DNA of 64,000 nt from Raskinella chloraquaticus (SeqCode) (GTDB lineage Bacteria > Pseudomonadota > Alphaproteobacteria > Rhizobiales > UBA4765), in contig DEZK01000006.1 in the NCBI GenBank assembly GCA_002365175.1, positions 1-64,000 of the forward strand, written 5' to 3'. Under the pieces are notes generated by a model. It was not told where the DNA came from. It ran no database searches and saw only the letters and a list, made by a program, of their open reading frames with translations. The position numbers were made by a program, and so were the translations under genes. Within the stretch, counting starts at the first letter, position 1, and each line of letters opens with the position of its first letter. Of the stretch, positions 36,696-45,703 are shown one piece after another.

Positions 36696-37592
36696 ATGTT
36701 CGACACAGAAAACACGCCATTCGACGCCGCCCCGCCTGTCAATGACGCGGCAAGGGACGACAATTCCCTGCTTGCCAATGCCGCCCTCGGCGTCGCAGTG
36801 GAGCAGATGAATATCGTTGTCGTTGATCCCTCGCGCACGATGCAGACGATTCTCCGCTCCATGATCCAGCAGATGCGGCCCAAGCGCTTGCGGGTCTACG
36901 ATTCGGCGGTTGCTGCCTTGCGCGACATGATCGTGGAGCCACCCAATCTCGTTTTGTGCGAGTGGAAGATGGAGCACATGTCCGGCCACGGCCTGATCAA
37001 GATCATGCGTCACCAATCGATGGCGCCGCTCTGTGCCGTTCCCATCATCGTCATTACCGGTAGCGCCACACGCTCGGCCGTCGAAGGCGCCTTGCGCGTC
37101 GGCGCCCATGCGGTTCTCGTCAAACCGCTGTCGCCAGCCATCTTGCGCCAGCGGATCGAATGGATCGCTCGCGATGATCGCGCGCTGGTTGCCCTCGACA
37201 GTCAGTATGTGATTGACGGCGTGAACACCGCTCTCGACGCCCAGCGCGCCAAGGATCGCCTGCCCTCGATCATCCAGCAGATGCGCTCTTCCGAGCAAGC
37301 CTCGCAGGCTAGGCCTGGCCCCGAGGAAGCGGAAGCGGATCAGACCGCCCCCACACCCAAGCAGAAGATCGCCCCTCTTGACCAGGCCGACAAGGCAAAG
37401 ATCATCAAAGGCCTCGAACGCTCGCCGACCCTTGATCGCCTGCTGCGCCAGCGCGCCAAGGTTGCGGCCGAAAACGAGGCGCGCGCTCGTGCTGCCCGCC
37501 AGGGGTCGCGCGAAAAGATCGAATTGAAAACAGCCAAACGCCAGCCGGGCGGCTCAGGCCTCTCGCGCTGGAAGGATATCTGGGGCGGTTAA
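36696..37592 (+). CDS. Receiver-domain protein with Glu at the phosphorylation site
   Basis: 298 residues. A CheY-like receiver domain spans about 38-158: NIVVVDPSRTMQTIL with Asp44, then LVLCEWKMEHMSGHGLI, VIITG-like PIIVITGSA with Thr121, and LVKPLSP with Lys143. The residue aligned with the phosphorylated Asp is Glu89, and the acidic pair at the start is reduced to one Asp followed by Pro. Phosphorylation in the normal way is therefore unlikely; Glu may mimic the active state. The C-terminal 130 residues are highly charged and contain a helical KVAAENEARARAARQ stretch, with no DNA-binding domain I can recognise. Divergent from nrdJ. Confidence 0.8.
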   Translation: MFDTENTPFDAAPPVNDAARDDNSLLANAALGVAVEQMNIVVVDPSRTMQTILRSMIQQMRPKRLRVYDSAVAALRDMIVEPPNLVLCEWKMEHMSGHGLIKIMRHQSMAPLCAVPIIVITGSATRSAVEGALRVGAHAVLVKPLSPAILRQRIEWIARDDRALVALDSQYVIDGVNTALDAQRAKDRLPSIIQQMRSSEQASQARPGPEEAEADQTAPTPKQKIAPLDQADKAKIIKGLERSPTLDRLLRQRAKVAAENEARARAARQGSREKIELKTAKRQPGGSGLSRWKDIWGG

Positions 37593-37738
37593 GGCGCATC
37601 CCGCTCCATCGCGGTGCGTTCCAGACCGTCATCACCGGTCGCAAGCGTAAACCCCTCGTCAATCCAGCCCGTAAGGCCGCCTGCGGTTGACCTTATGTTG
37701 AAGCGCTGAATGCCGATCTGATGAAAGTTTATTGCCAC
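37589..37738 (-). pseudogene. Possible rhodanese-like C-terminal remnant
   Basis: A 49-codon frame (GTG 37738 to TAA 37591-37589) reads ...GIQRFNIRSTAGGLTGWIDEG, which resembles the last part of a rhodanese domain (N-x-R-S-x-AGGL-x-GW). The upstream catalytic half is absent, and a TAG closes the frame at 37741-37739. Its stop overlaps the receiver gene stop on the other strand. It lies in the otherwise empty gap before the NDUFA12 gene. A short real gene is less likely. Confidence 0.35.
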
Positions 37739-37801
37739 CTACTCTGGACAGGGCCGGCTTACCGCGTCTAAAGCGGGGTTTGGCATTTCGGAGAGCCGCG
37801 C

Positions 37802-38203
37802 ATGGGCATGTTTACAGAATTCTTCGCCTGGTGGACCGGCAATACCATCGGCACGCGCTTCACCTTGTGGAAGGCCGGCGCTGAAATTGTCGGCCGCGAC
37901 GATTTCGGCAACACCTATTATCGCGCAGGCGAACTCTATGCCGGACAGGGCGAGCGGCGCTGGGTCACATATCAAGGTGTAGCCGAAGGCTCGAAGGTGC
38001 CGCCGGCCTGGCATGCCTGGATGACCCATACGGTCGATGAGCCACCCTCGGCCAGCTATGAAGCGAGGGAATGGGAAAAGCCGCATCTGCCCAATCAGAC
38101 CGGCACGGCCATGGCCTACCGCCCCTCGGGGTCGATTCTGGCCAGCGGCGAGCGCCCGAAAGCACCCGGCGATTACAGCGCCTGGTCGCCGGAACCCAAA
38201 TAA
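37802..38203 (+). CDS. NDUFA12-family complex I accessory protein
   Basis: 133 residues. The family core is clear: FFAWWTGNTIGTRFTLWKAG, GNTYYRA, RRWVTYQGVAEGSKVPPAWHAWMTHTVDEPP. In mitochondria the homolog (B17.2) is a peripheral-arm subunit of NADH:ubiquinone oxidoreductase; alphaproteobacteria keep it as a small soluble protein that binds complex I. The C-terminal 35 residues are a Pro-rich extension (YRPSGSILASGERPKAPGDY). It is commonly next to DUF2155 and aat in this class; here it is separated from aat by 9 kb. Confidence 0.93.
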   Translation: MGMFTEFFAWWTGNTIGTRFTLWKAGAEIVGRDDFGNTYYRAGELYAGQGERRWVTYQGVAEGSKVPPAWHAWMTHTVDEPPSASYEAREWEKPHLPNQTGTAMAYRPSGSILASGERPKAPGDYSAWSPEPK

Positions 38204-38276
38204 CCCCACGGTTCGCCGCTTCCTGTCACGGGCTCCACGAGATTACGTGGCGCGGTTTGCATAAGGATCGTTCAAA

Positions 38277-38831
38277 ATGTCACCAGCCCTGGCAGTCCGG
38301 CGCAACGTCTGCATTATCGTGATGTCATTAGCGCTGCTGGTTCTGGCAACGCCCGGCGCAGCACTCGCCCAACATCAGCACGGCGCGGGCACCCCGCTCG
38401 TTGCCGGCGAGCAATCCTACCAGCTGGGTTCACTGACAATCTCATCGCCCTGGTCGCGCGCGACCGTGCCCAATGCGCCGGTGGCTGGCGCCTATCTGCG
38501 GATCGCCAACCGGGGACAACAACCAGACCGCCTTATCGCTGCGGATTTTGACGGTGCTGGCCACGTGGAGATCCACGAATCAACCGAGGAAAACGGGATT
38601 GCCCGGATGCGTCGTCTGGAACCGGGGCTGATTATTCCCGCCGGCGCTACGGTTGACTTGAAACCCGGTGGCTATCATCTCATGCTGATGCAGCTGGAGC
38701 GCGGCCTGACGGAAGGCCAGAAGCGCAAGGCGACGCTGGTGTTTGAACATGCCGGTCGGCTCGAAATCGAATTCGCCGTGCGCTCAATCGGGGCGGGAAG
38801 CGCCTCGCATGCCAGCCATCCCAAACAATGA
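38277..38831 (+). CDS. PCu(A)C-type periplasmic copper chaperone
   Basis: 184 residues. An N-terminal signal sequence (about 10-32, cleavage after ALA) sends it to the periplasm. A short His-rich start (QHQHGAG) follows. The PCu(A)C domain spans about 50-165 and carries the copper ligand pattern: His in GHVEIHE, Met in GIARMRRL, His and Met in GGYHLMLM. PCu(A)C proteins deliver Cu(I) to the CuA site of cytochrome c oxidase. The gene lies between NDUFA12 and DUF2155, in keeping with a respiratory-chain theme. The stop codon is followed by a 106-base gap. Confidence 0.92.
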   Translation: MSPALAVRRNVCIIVMSLALLVLATPGAALAQHQHGAGTPLVAGEQSYQLGSLTISSPWSRATVPNAPVAGAYLRIANRGQQPDRLIAADFDGAGHVEIHESTEENGIARMRRLEPGLIIPAGATVDLKPGGYHLMLMQLERGLTEGQKRKATLVFEHAGRLEIEFAVRSIGAGSASHASHPKQ

Positions 38832-38937
38832 GCCAGTTTGCGCCTTTTGCCAGCCGCAATGCTTGTGTTAATCGCCGGCTGCCACAAGCGCCGACCACGG
38901 GGCGTCATCGCGCGTCCGCCACAGGGATCTGCAGGCC

Positions 38938-39582
38938 ATGAATGCACTGTTGCGAGGCTGTCTGCTGATGCTGGCAACCAGCGTTTCCGCATTGGCCCAG
39001 AATCGCGTCGAAAACCCGATTGCCGAATTCGCCGGTCTCGACAAGATTACCGGGCGGATCATCAAATTCGAGGTGAAGCTCAACGAAACCGTCCAGTTCG
39101 GGGCGCTTCAGGTAACGCCACGCGCCTGTTTCACCCGCGCTGTGACCGACCAGCCGCAGACGACCGGTTTCGTCGAGGTCGAGGAAATCACCCTCAAAAA
39201 CGAAGTCAAACGCATCTTCAATGGCTGGATGTTCGCCGCCAGCCCGGGGCTCAACGCGGTCGAGCATGCAATTTACGATGTCTGGCTGACCGACTGCAAG
39301 GGAACGGCGATTGCGCTGCCGGCGCCCGGCGTACAACCCGGCTATCAAGGCGATGTCGAGCCATCCGCCTCGCCCGCTGCCCTGCCATCTCCTGGCGCGC
39401 CGCCGACACCACGTCGCCAGGTGCCGATCGGTCAGCAGCCTGCTTCACCGCTCGCCGGTTCGACAGAGAGCCAACCTGCGCCCCAGAACCCGATTCCACC
39501 ATCGCAGCCGGCACGTCCTCGCGCTCCGGCGATCCAACCCGGCGTTCCCTTCGATCCCAGCCAATTGCCACCACGACGATGA
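38938..39582 (+). CDS. DUF2155 exported protein
   Basis: 214 residues. Signal peptide 1-21 (cleavage after ALA). DUF2155 core: EFAGLDKITGRIIKFEVKLN, FGALQVTPRACFTRAV, DQPQTTGFVEVEEITLKN and IFNGWMFAASPGLNAVEHAIYD-type sequence ending VWLTDCKG, with two Cys that probably form a disulfide. The last 80 residues are Pro/Ser/Gln-rich and disordered. The family is alphaproteobacterial and of unknown function; its regular company of complex I and copper genes hints at envelope or respiratory assembly, which is inference. Confidence 0.85.
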   Translation: MNALLRGCLLMLATSVSALAQNRVENPIAEFAGLDKITGRIIKFEVKLNETVQFGALQVTPRACFTRAVTDQPQTTGFVEVEEITLKNEVKRIFNGWMFAASPGLNAVEHAIYDVWLTDCKGTAIALPAPGVQPGYQGDVEPSASPAALPSPGAPPTPRRQVPIGQQPASPLAGSTESQPAPQNPIPPSQPARPRAPAIQPGVPFDPSQLPPRR

Positions 39583-39707
39583 CCCGGCGACCGGTTTGCT
39601 GCCACAGATTGGCCTTACATCTGCCATAGGCAAAACTGCGTGGGGTATTGATAGCGGATCGCTCGCAAGCCGCAGGGAACAGAGCGACATTCAATGCAGG
39701 GGATTGC

Positions 39708-40988
39708 GTGACAGCAGTGACATCCGTGTCGGTCGCCGGACGTTTGGGCTTGTGGCTCCTGGGCGCAGGCGCCATGGCAGCGGCCTTTTTTGCGGCACCC
39801 TTGCTTCTTGTCGGCGAGCAGCCCCTCGCCCCGACAGGGCCTGCATCATCCATCATCCCGTCACCTGATGACCAATCGAGCGCCGTGAGTGCCGCTGCGG
39901 GCAGGAGCACTCAGCAAAATGAGGAAGACGCCGCCTTCCTGCACGCCGTCGGCCGCCCCTCTGTTGACGCCGTGTGGAACCAGCGGATGCGGCTCGCCTC
40001 ACCCGGTGAATGGGTTAAATCCGGCAAGGCGACCACCGCCCTCGTGCCAATCATCTTGGCCTATGCGCCAGCTGACGAGCGACGGCGTGAACCTGCACCT
40101 TTTGCCGCCATCGATAGCGCCGTCACGCCCGCGACCGGTGTCACGGCGCCGGCCCCGCAAAACCCAGCCGCGTCGGCGCCCTTCGCCAGGGTGCCCGCGA
40201 CAACCGGCGAGGATGACGAGGAGGATGACGAGGAGGAGGAGGCCGTTCCGGCAGTTGTGCCCCGCCCCCTGCCGCGCCCGCGTATTGCCGCTGCAAGCCC
40301 GCAATCAAGCCTGACCGCAGCAACAACACCCCTGGCAGTGCAGCCCGCGCCTGCCGCAAACGACAAATCCGCTGATCCGGCGGGCATCAGACAAGCCCTC
40401 GCTCTGGCGCCTTTGTCAGCCGCACCGCCTGTCGCCCCGCGCCCTCAGGAGGACCTGCAGGAAGGTTCCCGCAAAGAAAACCAGAATTACGTGTTGATCG
40501 ACCCGCAAGCGGGCAATATCCGCCTGGCGTCCCTTGTGCCCGAACCACCGGTTACGCGCGCCACCCCGCCCTTGCAGGCCGCTCCGACGACACCCATCCA
40601 GCCCGCCATCACTTTAAAAACGCCTTTTGGCATTCCCTACGCATTGCAGCAGGAAAGTGTGGAAGCCTCCTGCTTTCCCCCGCCTCTGGTCGATCTCATC
40701 CATCGCATCGAGCAGCGTTATGGCCAAAAACCCCTTGTCACCTCAGGTTTACGCGACCGCGGACGCCGCGGCTCCCTCCACCGCCGCTGTCAGGCAGCCG
40801 ATCTGATGATACCGGGCGTCTCGGCCGGCGAATTGGCAAAGGTGGCGCGGCAGATACCGGGCATGGGCGGGGTCGGCCAGTATTGCCACCCGAATCTGGT
40901 GCATATCGATATTGGTACGGCTCGCGACTGGAAGCAGGGGTGCGGCGGTTATTTTGCGCTGCGTGACAGCGCTGCAAAAACACGCTGA
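39708..40988 (+). CDS. Extensin/M15-like exported peptidase (zinc D,D- or L,D-carboxypeptidase fold)
   Basis: 426 residues from GTG 39708, which has AGGGGA before it; an upstream codon at 39648 is in frame but without a site. A membrane helix or signal sequence (about 12-34) is followed by a long Ala/Pro-rich linker with a very acidic run (about residues 167-181). The C-terminal 110 residues are the catalytic domain: SCFPPPLVDLIHRIEQRYG, TSGLRDRG, SLHRRCQAADLM (His and Asp ligands; Cys where Gly is usual) and NLVHIDIG (last His ligand). This fits the peptidase M15-type/DUF882 group acting on peptidoglycan stem peptides. Convergent with aspS. Confidence 0.8.
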   Translation: MTAVTSVSVAGRLGLWLLGAGAMAAAFFAAPLLLVGEQPLAPTGPASSIIPSPDDQSSAVSAAAGRSTQQNEEDAAFLHAVGRPSVDAVWNQRMRLASPGEWVKSGKATTALVPIILAYAPADERRREPAPFAAIDSAVTPATGVTAPAPQNPAASAPFARVPATTGEDDEEDDEEEEAVPAVVPRPLPRPRIAAASPQSSLTAATTPLAVQPAPAANDKSADPAGIRQALALAPLSAAPPVAPRPQEDLQEGSRKENQNYVLIDPQAGNIRLASLVPEPPVTRATPPLQAAPTTPIQPAITLKTPFGIPYALQQESVEASCFPPPLVDLIHRIEQRYGQKPLVTSGLRDRGRRGSLHRRCQAADLMIPGVSAGELAKVARQIPGMGGVGQYCHPNLVHIDIGTARDWKQGCGGYFALRDSAAKTR

Positions 40989-41007
40989 CAACCGATACCG
41001 GCCATCA

Positions 41008-42780
41008 TCAATCCTGCGGCAGATTGAGCCTGATATGTAGCTCGCGCAGCTGTTTCGGAGTTGCTTCCGACGGCGCGCCCATCAGCAAATCCTCGGCCTT
41101 CTGGTTCATCGGGAAGAGCGCAACTTCGCGCAAATTCTGCGCGTCGCACAGCAGCATGACGATACGGTCAACGCCGGCTGCCATGCCGCCATGCGGCGGC
41201 GCACCGTACTGGAAGGCACGGTACATGCCGCCAAAGCGCTCGATGACGGTTTCCTCGCCATAGCCGGCGATCTCGAAGGCCTTCACCATCGACTCGGGCT
41301 TGTGGTTGCGGATGCCGCCCGAGGCCAGTTCAAAGCCGTTGCAGGCGATATCGTACTGGAACGCCTTGATTGTCACCGGATCCAACGTTTTGAGCGCCTC
41401 AAGCCCACCCTGCGGCATCGAGAAGGGATTATGCGAGAAGTCGACCTTCTTCTCTTCCTCGTTCCACTCGAACATCGGGAAATCGACGATCCAGGCGAAT
41501 TCGAAGCGGTTCTTGTCCGTGAGGTTCAGGTCTTCGCCGACCTTGGTGCGGGCGAGCCCGGCGAATTTGTAGAATTTTTCGGGATCGCCGGCGACGAAGA
41601 AGGCGGCATCGCCATCGCCAACGGCAAGCGTTGTGCGGATCGCTTCTGTGCGCTCAGGCCCGATATTATTGGCGATCGGACCAGAACCTGCACCTTCCTT
41701 CCAGAACACATACCCCAGCCCCGGCTGGCCCTCGCTCTGCGCCCATGAATTCATCCGGTCGCACACGGCGCGGCTGCCACCACCCTTGGCCGGAATGGCC
41801 CAGATGCGGTTCTTGGGGTCTTCAAGCATCCGCGCGAAAACCTTGAAATTCGAACCCCGGAAATGCTCCGAAACGTCTTGCATCATGATCGGGTTGCGCA
41901 AATCCGGCTTGTCAGAGCCGTATTTCGCAATCGATTCTGCATAGGGAATGCGCGGCCAGGGTGAGGGCGTCACCGCCCGTCCGCCTGAGAATTCCTCGAA
42001 AACGCCGCGAATGACCGGCTCCATCGCCGCAAACACATCCTCCTGCTCGACAAAGCTCATTTCCACATCGAGCTGGTAGAATTCGCCCGGCAGACGGTCG
42101 GCGCGCGGGTCCTCGTCGCGAAAGCATGGCGCAATCTGGAAATAGCGGTCAAACCCGGCCATCATCATCAGCTGCTTATATTGCTGGGGCGCCTGCGGCA
42201 GGGCATAGAATTTGCCGGGATGGATGCGGCTCGGCACCAGAAAATCGCGCGCGCCTTCGGGCGAGGAGGCCGTCAGAATGGGCGTGGCGAATTCATTGAA
42301 GCCGGCCGCCTTCATGCGCTGGCGCATGGAATCGACGACTGCAACGCGCGTCATGATGTTCTTGTGCAGTTTTTCGCGACGCAGATCGAGAAAGCGGAAT
42401 TTGAGGCGCGTATCCTCCGGGTAATCAAGATCGCCAAACACCGGCACCGGCAATTCTTCCGATTGCGACAGCACGGTGATGTCATCGGCGTAGACCTCGA
42501 CGGCGCCGGTCGGCAATTCGTTGTTTTCGGTGCCGGGAGGACGCGCCCGCACCCGCCCGTCAATGCGCGCCACCCATTCCGCCCGCAACAGGTTGGCGGC
42601 AGAAAACCCTTTTGAATCGGAATCGCACACAATCTGCGTCATGCCGTAATGGTCTCGCAGATCGATGAAGAGCACCCCGCCATGGTCGCGGACGCGATGC
42701 ACCCAGCCTGACAGGCGCGTGGGAGCGCCGATATCCGTCGGGCGCAGGGCGCCACAGGTGTGCGAGCGATAAGCGTGCAT
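41008..42780 (-). CDS. aspS: Aspartyl-tRNA synthetase
   Basis: 590 residues from ATG 42780 with GGAGG five bases before it. Class II synthetase of the bacterial long type: N-terminal OB-fold anticodon-binding domain (SGWVHRVRDHGGVLFIDLRD), motif 2 region RYFQIAPCFRDEDPRADR, a GAD insertion domain in the middle, and motif 3 near the C-terminus (HGGMAAGVDRIVMLL). Charges tRNA-Asp. It faces the divergent rnd gene. Confidence 0.97.
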   Translation of the reverse strand: MHAYRSHTCGALRPTDIGAPTRLSGWVHRVRDHGGVLFIDLRDHYGMTQIVCDSDSKGFSAANLLRAEWVARIDGRVRARPPGTENNELPTGAVEVYADDITVLSQSEELPVPVFGDLDYPEDTRLKFRFLDLRREKLHKNIMTRVAVVDSMRQRMKAAGFNEFATPILTASSPEGARDFLVPSRIHPGKFYALPQAPQQYKQLMMMAGFDRYFQIAPCFRDEDPRADRLPGEFYQLDVEMSFVEQEDVFAAMEPVIRGVFEEFSGGRAVTPSPWPRIPYAESIAKYGSDKPDLRNPIMMQDVSEHFRGSNFKVFARMLEDPKNRIWAIPAKGGGSRAVCDRMNSWAQSEGQPGLGYVFWKEGAGSGPIANNIGPERTEAIRTTLAVGDGDAAFFVAGDPEKFYKFAGLARTKVGEDLNLTDKNRFEFAWIVDFPMFEWNEEEKKVDFSHNPFSMPQGGLEALKTLDPVTIKAFQYDIACNGFELASGGIRNHKPESMVKAFEIAGYGEETVIERFGGMYRAFQYGAPPHGGMAAGVDRIVMLLCDAQNLREVALFPMNQKAEDLLMGAPSEATPKQLRELHIRLNLPQD

Positions 42781-42916
42781 GAGAGCCTCCGAAACGGCGC
42801 GCACAAGGGCATGCGTGCGGCTCTTCGTCAAGGCATGAGCCAAACAATGCGTGTTGCCACATCACCACGTCGCAAACAGGCTTTTGCGCCGGCGTGCCAA
42901 CACATTATGCTGGCGC

Positions 42917-44080
42917 ATGAACTGGATCACCACGACTGAGTCGCTTGCCGCCCTGTGCGATCGCTTTGCCAAAGAACCCTTCATTGCGGTCGACACGGAA
43001 TTCATGCGCGAGACCACTTACTGGTCGAAGCTCTGCCTCATCCAGATCGCCGGCGCCAAAGAGGTCGCGCTGATTGACAGCCTCGCCGACGATATCGATC
43101 TGACACCCTTCTTCGAGTTGATGGTCAATCGTGACGTCATCAAGGTCTTCCACGCCGCGCGCCAGGACATCGAAATCATCTGGCATCGCGCCCGCGTCAT
43201 GCCAGCCCCTGTCGTCGACACCCAGATCGCGGCAATGGTGCTGGGTTTTGGCGACCAGATTGCCTATGATCAGCTGGCGCAGCGCCTCGTTGGCGCCAAA
43301 ATCGACAAATCACATCGCTTCACCGATTGGGCACGCCGTCCGCTGAGCGACGCGCAGCGTGACTATGCGGCAGCCGACGTGGTTCATCTGCACGCGCTTT
43401 ACCCTAAGATCATGGAGCATCTCGACAAGCGGGCGCGCGCCGACTGGGTATCAAGCGAAATGGCCGTTCTGACGGCGCCCGGCACCTATGATCTGGACCC
43501 TGATCGCGCGTGGGTCCGGCTCAAGGCACGCCCCAAATCACCAAAGGAACTTGCCGTTCTGATGGCACTTGCCGCCTGGCGCGAGCGGGAAGCGCAGATG
43601 CGCGACGTGCCGCGCGGGCGCGTCATCAAGGACGAGCTTCTGCTTGACCTTGCCGCCAGAATGCCGAGGAACGAGGGTGCCATGCAGCAGATCCGGGGCA
43701 TGCCGCAGGGGTTCGAGCGCTCGCGATCAGCAACCGATATGATCAAGATCATCGACGAGGTGATATCCCAACCGCCTGAAACCTGGCCACCTCTGCCAGC
43801 TGCCAAGGCCCCGGTTCAGGCAGCGCAGCCGCTGGTCGATCTCCTGAAGGTATTGTTGAAGAAAACATCGGAAGAATCTGGTGTTGCAGCAAAAGTTATT
43901 GCAACCGTTGATGACCTGGAGGCCTTGGCCAATGATGATATGGCGCCCGTTCTGGCGCTTGAGGGATGGCGGCGCGACCTGTTTGGCGAACGCGCCTTGC
44001 AACTCAAGCGCGGTGAACTGGCGCTCGCGGTTGAACGAAACCGGGTCATCGTGATCGAGCGCAACACCGCCAAAATCTGA
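42917..44080 (+). CDS. rnd: Ribonuclease D
   Basis: 387 residues from ATG 42917. The DEDDy 3'-5' exonuclease domain shows FIAVDTEFMRETTYWSKLC (Asp and Glu), VIKVFHAARQDIEII (Asp), and SDAQRDYAAADVVHLHALY (Tyr and Asp). An HRDC domain (about 205-285) and a C-terminal helical RNA-binding part complete it. Trims 3' ends of tRNA precursors and other stable RNAs. Alphaproteobacteria often lack the E. coli set of trimming enzymes, so it may be central here. Confidence 0.95.
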   Translation: MNWITTTESLAALCDRFAKEPFIAVDTEFMRETTYWSKLCLIQIAGAKEVALIDSLADDIDLTPFFELMVNRDVIKVFHAARQDIEIIWHRARVMPAPVVDTQIAAMVLGFGDQIAYDQLAQRLVGAKIDKSHRFTDWARRPLSDAQRDYAAADVVHLHALYPKIMEHLDKRARADWVSSEMAVLTAPGTYDLDPDRAWVRLKARPKSPKELAVLMALAAWREREAQMRDVPRGRVIKDELLLDLAARMPRNEGAMQQIRGMPQGFERSRSATDMIKIIDEVISQPPETWPPLPAAKAPVQAAQPLVDLLKVLLKKTSEESGVAAKVIATVDDLEALANDDMAPVLALEGWRRDLFGERALQLKRGELALAVERNRVIVIERNTAKI

Positions 44081-44113
44081 TTGGCTGCACTCAGCCCTGC
44101 CGCCGGCACCCGT

Positions 44114-45703
44114 TCAACTCAGGCATTCAGGCTGAAGCCCACACAGCCGTGCCAGCGCACGCAACCGGTTGAAGACGCGCTCCGAGGCCAGTTCGCCACG
44201 CCCGCTGCGCTGCAGATCGAGAATGAGATACCCGTCTTTTGTACGTATCGGCACATCGGGCAGGATACCGGGCATCGATGCTGAAATCAGATAGGCAACT
44301 CGCATCGCCGCTCCAAGCAAACGCGCCCTCTGCAGCGCCCGTGACCCGATCAGTTCACGGATGTGCGGCGATAAATGGTCCTCCACGAGGCCCGCATGGC
44401 GATAAAAGGCCGAAAGTCCGAGAAATGCCCGCCCGGGATGATCAATGCCGATGAACGCGGCATGCGCAATCACGCTCATGCTTTGCTCACCGCGATAATC
44501 AGGATGCGCCCGCCAGCCGATATCAGCGAGCAGACAGGCCGCATGGCGCAAGCGCCGCTCATCATCATCCTCGCCAGGATCGACGAGCGCGAAGAGCTGA
44601 TCCGTCCACCCCATGAGTTCGGCGCCGTGGCGCGGCGAGCGCGAGCGCAACGTGCCCAACTCGCTGGCGGCGCTTAGCAACGGATCATGTGCACGCATCT
44701 CCGCCGACAGCCGCTCATAAAGCAGCCCCTCGCGAACACCGAGCGCTGACATAACAACACGCTCCGGCTTCAACCGGCGTATAATCTGTTCGATGACCAT
44801 CGCTCCGTAGGAGAGCAGCGGCCGGCGCTCGCTGGCCACAGCTTCGATGCCGCTCAAAACATCATTGTCAGCGCGCTGGACGTTGCGCGCGAAATCAACG
44901 AAGTCGCGCGCCGGCACGACATAGCCATGCATGACATGGAGCGGATAGCCGCGCTGGATCATGTGCATGCGCGCCAGTGCCCGCCACGTGCCGCCAACCG
45001 CGTAGAAATCCCGCATCTCCCCTGTCGGCAGATCGGCACTGTCCAGCGCCTCGCGCACCAGCTTCTCAGCCTTCTTCAATGATTTTCCGGAGGCATCGCG
45101 CAGCCGAAGCCCCCCGAGCGGCAGGCTCAGACCAGGCTTTACCTCATGGCCGCTCACCTCGACGAGTTCGAGCGATCCACCACCGAGATCACCAACCATC
45201 CCGTCAGGCTTCCAAATCCCCGAAATAACACCCAGCGCAGAGAGATGCGCTTCCCGCTCGCCCGAAATCAGCTCAACCGGCACACCGCAGATGGCCTCAG
45301 CCTGGGTGAGGAACTCGGCGCCATTTTCAGCGTCCCGTGCTGCGGCGGTCGCAATCACCTGGAGATCAACCGCCCCGGTCTGCTCAGCCAGGCGGCGAAA
45401 ACGGCGCAACGCCCTCAGCGCCTGGGCGATCGCCTCATCAGCCAGCCTGCCGGTGCTTGCGAGGGATTTTCCCAGGCCGCACATCGCCTTTTCGTTGAAG
45501 ACCGGCGTCAACGCCCGCGACAGCCGCTCATAGACGACAAGACGGACCGAATTCGAGCCGATGTCGATAACCGCTATCGGCTTGCTGTTTGGCAAGCGAC
45601 CGGGTGCAAATTCATCGGCTAACCCGCCATCAATGACGGGTATCTTATCCCGTTCGCTGCTGGGCGAGGCTGCGCGGAGAAGAAAGTTTGAGAGACTTGC
45701 CAC
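44114..45703 (-). CDS. ppx: Exopolyphosphatase / Ppx-GppA family phosphatase
   Basis: 529 residues if GTG 45703 is the start; this codon lies inside the ppk 3' end, a 59-base overlap. The actin-like ATPase fold has phosphate-binding loops AVIDIGSNSVRLVVYERLS, SGEREAHLSALG and VGDLGGGSLELVEV. The catalytic Glu should be in the EREAHLS region. C-terminal residues 330-529 form a HD-like helical domain (ADIGWRAHPDYRGEQSM). Removes terminal phosphate from polyphosphate or converts pppGpp to ppGpp. Directly after ppk, which makes polyphosphate. Confidence 0.93.
   Translation of the reverse strand: MASLSNFLLRAASPSSERDKIPVIDGGLADEFAPGRLPNSKPIAVIDIGSNSVRLVVYERLSRALTPVFNEKAMCGLGKSLASTGRLADEAIAQALRALRRFRRLAEQTGAVDLQVIATAAARDAENGAEFLTQAEAICGVPVELISGEREAHLSALGVISGIWKPDGMVGDLGGGSLELVEVSGHEVKPGLSLPLGGLRLRDASGKSLKKAEKLVREALDSADLPTGEMRDFYAVGGTWRALARMHMIQRGYPLHVMHGYVVPARDFVDFARNVQRADNDVLSGIEAVASERRPLLSYGAMVIEQIIRRLKPERVVMSALGVREGLLYERLSAEMRAHDPLLSAASELGTLRSRSPRHGAELMGWTDQLFALVDPGEDDDERRLRHAACLLADIGWRAHPDYRGEQSMSVIAHAAFIGIDHPGRAFLGLSAFYRHAGLVEDHLSPHIRELIGSRALQRARLLGAAMRVAYLISASMPGILPDVPIRTKDGYLILDLQRSGRGELASERVFNRLRALARLCGLQPECLS

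Noticed and set aside
38838..38940. A lipobox-like start (LPAAMLVLIAGC) in a TTG-initiated frame after the copper chaperone gene
   Set aside because: It continues out of frame through the DUF2155 gene, has no ribosome site and begins with TTG. Probably chance.
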